Shown piece by piece: positions 13,199 to 15,627 of a stretch of DNA of 15,627 nucleotides (positions within the stretch are counted from its first letter, which is position 1; each line of letters starts with the position of its first letter). The translations under genes were made by a program, and so were the position numbers. Location: contig CAMHMG010000042.1 in NCBI GenBank assembly GCA_946186175.1, positions 1 to 15,627 on the forward strand. Direction: 5' to 3'. The stretch comes from an uncultured Clostridia bacterium (lineage in GTDB: Bacteria; Bacillota; Clostridia; Lachnospirales; Lachnospiraceae). Below the pieces are notes generated by a model, which ran no database searches, had not been told where the DNA came from, and worked only from the letters and a program-made list of their open reading frames with translations.

Positions 13199-14236
13199 AT
13201 GTTAAAGATTGGTATATGTATTCAGGATAAGAAATTTGAGAGGCATGTAGTAAGACTGGTAAAGGGAATGCTTTTACAGCAGGAGACTCCGGAATTTGAA
13301 AGCATACCTGTTGAGGCATTGCTTAATAAGAATTCGGAAATGTTTTCCGGTTACCCTGTCATAATCATTGATGAGCAGCTTTTTCATAAAGAAGGGGTTC
13401 AGACAGTACAGTATCTGACAAGAATAAGGCCGGATGTGGAGATAATACTTGTGGAGGGCGAAAAAGAAGATACTGTTTCGGGCTTGCGTTACCATGTATT
13501 TGCTTATCAGATGAAAAGATTAAAACAGAGGGAGCTTTCGACAGCTATAGTTGATAAGTTAAGGCAGACAACAGAGAATCCCCAATTTATCGTAATTAGA
13601 TTTGATGGTGAAGAAATATCGATTCCTGTCAGAGATATAATGTATGCGGAGAGCAGAAACAGGCATATAATTCTTCACACTGTAATGGGGGAGTATGAAT
13701 ATAGTGAAAAAATGTACACCTTAGAAAGTGTATTAGTTACGGAAGGTTTTGTGAGATGTCATCAAAGCTATATTGTCTCAAAAAAGTATGTTACGGATAT
13801 AGACAGCAATGGTATATGGCTTGAGCAGGAATGCATTCCGGTGGGACGAACCTATAAGGATATTATACGGAACGAATTATCTGATGTGGCAGACAGTCAG
13901 ACGGTAAATGATACAAAAACGGAAAAGCAGGGAGCTCTTTTAGGGGTGCGGGGTCTCTATGATGGCGCAGTTTTTAATTTTCGCCCGGAAGAAAGAATTA
14001 TTATCGGAAGAAGTGAGAAAGCGGCTGATCTTAGGCTTGAGCTTCCACTGATCAGCAGAATGCATTGCATTATCATTTATCATGATGAAGATGATTGTTA
14101 TGAGGTTGTGGATTTTTCTAAGAATGGGACATTTCTTAAAGGGAAGAAAAGGCTTGCTCCGGATACAGGCTACATTCTAAAACTGGGGGAAGAAATTAGT
14201 TTTGGAGATTGCGATAACGTGTATCGGCTGGGGTAA
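13199..14236 (+). CDS. Receiver-like / LytTR / FHA transcriptional regulator
   Basis: The 345-residue protein has three modules. Residues 1-122 form a receiver-like fold with a possible phospho-acceptor D58 (IIIDEQ) and a Lys near 106, but a reduced acidic patch (only D10). Residues 128-226 are a LytTR DNA-binding domain, with IMYAESRNRHIILHT and FVRCHQSYIVSKKYVTDI (184-201), the usual LytTR core. Residues 246-345 are an FHA domain, which binds phospho-threonine peptides, with GRS (270-272), SRMHC (286-290) and NGTFL (309-313). Receiver-LytTR is the AlgR/AgrA-type plan; the added FHA suggests input from a Ser/Thr kinase rather than only a histidine kinase. The next gene, 4 bp away, is such a kinase, though damaged. 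RBS aagggg lies just before the ATG. Confidence 0.88.
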   Translation: MLKIGICIQDKKFERHVVRLVKGMLLQQETPEFESIPVEALLNKNSEMFSGYPVIIIDEQLFHKEGVQTVQYLTRIRPDVEIILVEGEKEDTVSGLRYHVFAYQMKRLKQRELSTAIVDKLRQTTENPQFIVIRFDGEEISIPVRDIMYAESRNRHIILHTVMGEYEYSEKMYTLESVLVTEGFVRCHQSYIVSKKYVTDIDSNGIWLEQECIPVGRTYKDIIRNELSDVADSQTVNDTKTEKQGALLGVRGLYDGAVFNFRPEERIIIGRSEKAADLRLELPLISRMHCIIIYHDEDDCYEVVDFSKNGTFLKGKKRLAPDTGYILKLGEEISFGDCDNVYRLG

Positions 14237-14240
14237 TGAT

Positions 14241-15047
14241 ATGAGTGATAGGGCATTAAAACCTGATACAATTGTAAATGGACGTTATAGGATAGACAGA
14301 GTGCTCGGTGAGGGTGGTTTTGGCATAACATATCTTGTTCATGATATAGAAGACGACAAAGCTTATGCACTTAAAGAGTATTTTCCTCTGCAAACTGCAT
14401 TCCGTAATGCGGATACGGGAGAAGTCTGTGTATATGAGGAGAATAATAATAAAGGTAAAAAGCGGTTCAGGGAAGAGGCTGAGATTCTTAAGGAATACAG
14501 GCATCTTGATGGAATAGTACATGTCCGGGACTGCTTTTCATTCAACGAAACCGTCTATATTGTTATGGAATACATTGATGGGATCACACTCAAAGAATAC
14601 GTGTCGTTATATGGCGGCTTTGAATATGACGAAGTTATGGAAATGCTTACCGCATTGACTGTTCCGCCGACGGAGGAAGACCTTGTAACTGTATATGGAA
14701 ATGATGATGGTGAAATCAGAAATCTTGTGAAAGACGCAGATGATGGCAGGCAGAAGAAAAAAGGCGGGATTGCTAAGTTTGTGGCAGGTTTTGCGGTGGT
14801 TGCTATTATTATAGGAGTAATATATGGGATTACTAATTCAGACAGAACAGTTGGGGAAACAATTGTTGATGAAGGCAAGGTTTCTGAGGAGATGTCAGAA
14901 ACTTCTGAATCAAAGCTTTGTGAGAAGCCGGATGTCGTTGGAATGACTAATTTGGAAGCCTATAAGAAGATTCGTGAGGTCGATGATAAGATACATATTG
15001 AGACTGCAAGGCAGTACAGTGATGAGGATGTATATTGTAAAGGGTAG
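14241..15047 (+). CDS. Membrane Ser/Thr kinase lacking its C-lobe, truncated in a PASTA repeat
   Basis: The 268-residue ORF starts 4 bp after the regulator's stop. Residues 15-139 are a protein-kinase N-lobe and hinge: G-loop GEGGFG (23-28), ATP-binding Lys K45 (YALKEY), alpha-C Glu near E79, hinge VMEYIDG (108-114). Around 137-142 the text jumps from alpha-D/E (EVMEMLTAL) to a juxtamembrane-like linker (PPTEEDLVTVYG); the HRD loop, DFG and activation segment are absent, so it cannot phosphorylate in the usual way. A membrane segment is at 177-197, then an extracellular part with the start of a PASTA repeat (PDVVGMTNLEAYKKI, 230-244) cut off at YCKG. The frame stays open across the deletion. 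ATG 14241 was chosen over an in-frame ATG at 14202 that lies inside the regulator gene. Likely a decaying gene or a short pseudokinase. Confidence 0.8.
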   Translation: MSDRALKPDTIVNGRYRIDRVLGEGGFGITYLVHDIEDDKAYALKEYFPLQTAFRNADTGEVCVYEENNNKGKKRFREEAEILKEYRHLDGIVHVRDCFSFNETVYIVMEYIDGITLKEYVSLYGGFEYDEVMEMLTALTVPPTEEDLVTVYGNDDGEIRNLVKDADDGRQKKKGGIAKFVAGFAVVAIIIGVIYGITNSDRTVGETIVDEGKVSEEMSETSESKLCEKPDVVGMTNLEAYKKIREVDDKIHIETARQYSDEDVYCKG

Positions 15048-15232
15048 ATGTCAGATTTCCGCTGAAAGCATTGTAAAATGGCGGATATCCTCCATCTGCT
15101 ACTTTACAACATATGCGGCTGGCTCATTTGTGGTGGATGAAAAATCGCAGATGTTGAACGGAAGAAGGTGATAACCTTTTATATGTTTTCTGCAAGGAAA
15201 CAGTAGACCACAGATGAAAGCGAGGTGCGTGT
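15048..15232. other. Junction segment between kinase fragment and tnpV
   Basis: No supported gene. Kinase homology stops at about 15046, where the PASTA repeat should continue. A palindromic structure follows: ttgtaaa (15071-15077) pairs with tttacaa (15103-15109) around the near-perfect palindrome tggcggatatcctcca (15079-15094, one mismatched pair). The rest reads like the leader of the TnpV gene. A foreign-DNA junction is inferred. Confidence 0.4.
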
Positions 15233-15583
15233 ATGGAGATTACATATCACAGAGAAGGAGATTATCTGATACCGGATTTAACGCTGCCGGAGAATTCGGG
15301 CTACAACATAGGGAAGTTTGGAATGTTGCGGCAGGAGTATATTATGGATCATCGCAGAGGATTGTATATCAATCTTTTACTATCAGGCGAATTATGGGAA
15401 TATCTGTCTGAACTGAATGAGGAATGTCACGAAGTCCTTGACCGCATTATTCCGGGAATGATGGAGAAAGAGGGTGTGACGGAAGAACTGAAAGCAGCAG
15501 ATCAGATGAAGTGGGTACAGATGCGGAATAACATCCAGCATAGGGCAGAGGAATTTATTCTGCATGATTATATTTTTGTTTGA
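15233..15583 (+). CDS. tnpV: TnpV family transposon-encoded protein
   Basis: The 116-residue protein matches the TnpV family (a small accessory protein of Tn4451/Tn4453-like and related clostridial elements; function unknown). Recognisable features are the start MEITYHREGDYLIPDL, GKFGMLRQEYIMDHRRGLY (~28-46), LLLSGELWEYL (~48-58) and EGVTEELKAADQMKWVQMRNNI (~81-102). Length is typical. There is no membrane segment or known catalytic site. RBS gcgagg lies about 9 bp upstream of the ATG. No recombinase or mobilisation gene is visible, so either it is an orphan relic or the rest of the element continues past the right edge. It is followed by a terminator-like hairpin. Confidence 0.88.
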   Translation: MEITYHREGDYLIPDLTLPENSGYNIGKFGMLRQEYIMDHRRGLYINLLLSGELWEYLSELNEECHEVLDRIIPGMMEKEGVTEELKAADQMKWVQMRNNIQHRAEEFILHDYIFV

Positions 15584-15595
15584 TAGATATTTTAT

Positions 15596-15627
15596 AGGTT
15601 GCTACAATGATAGCATTGTAGCAACCT
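15596..15627 (+). terminator. Perfect 14-bp hairpin after tnpV, at window edge
   Basis: aggttgctacaatg (15596-15609) and its exact complement (15614-15627) enclose the tetraloop atag, 12 bp after the tnpV stop. The window ends at the last base of the stem, so a T-run cannot be seen. Probably an intrinsic terminator; an element end is the alternative. Confidence 0.65.

Noticed and set aside
14974..15171. Open frame of 65 codons overlapping the end of the kinase fragment
   Set aside because: No ribosome binding site at its start, unlike any family I know, and its first half is out of frame with the PASTA coding sequence; a chance frame.

Overview
The window looks like a chromosomal piece of a spore-forming, low-to-moderate GC Firmicute, most likely a Lachnospiraceae relative (Clostridia). 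The reasons are purine-rich ribosome binding sites, a complete sporulation/division cluster in the Bacillus/Clostridium order, a cytosolic GH13 maltodextrin enzyme, and secreted-protein, kinase and TnpV types common in that family. All recognisable genes lie on the + strand. Genus cannot be assigned from this sequence alone.

Region 1 (1-1077): the C-terminal end of a beta-rich, probably exported protein, a perfect 19-bp hairpin, and a collapsed remnant of an AAA ATPase gene that keeps only its first 14 and last ~33 codons. Region 2 (1078-10075) is the conserved block spoVT, hup (HU), rqcP, yabP, yabQ, divIC, spoIIE, tilS, hpt, ftsH. It joins the sporulation programme (SpoVT, YabP, YabQ, SpoIIE) to cell division (DivIC), ribosome quality control (RqcP), tRNA decoding (TilS), purine salvage (Hpt) and membrane proteolysis (FtsH). 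Candidate promoters fit known control of the homologues: a sigma-G-like site before spoVT, an excellent sigma-A site before hup, a near-consensus sigma-E site before yabP, and 0A-like boxes before spoIIE.

Region 3 (10076-10876) is about 800 bp without a protein gene. It holds the ftsH terminator, an AT-rich tract, a candidate ~105-nt small RNA with C-rich single-stranded patches between a good promoter and a strong terminator, and a structured repeat with a tandemly duplicated 3' part. Region 4 (10877-12982) is a GH13 alpha-glycosidase with its own promoter and terminator.

Region 5 (12983-15627) has a structured intergenic element, a receiver-like/LytTR/FHA regulator, and 4 bp later a membrane Ser/Thr kinase that has lost its catalytic C-lobe in frame and ends inside a PASTA repeat. 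A probably foreign segment with a TnpV gene and a terminator hairpin follows.

The least expected signal is structural. The three long intergenic elements (2573-2774, 10583-10809, 13047-13150) differ in sequence, but all carry hairpins in which a short GC stem is bounded by GA on both strands (a tandem G-A mismatch module), in the last case twice per hairpin. The other point worth following is the FHA-LytTR regulator beside the damaged kinase, which looks like a phospho-threonine-to-transcription relay, intact on the reader side and broken on the writer side.
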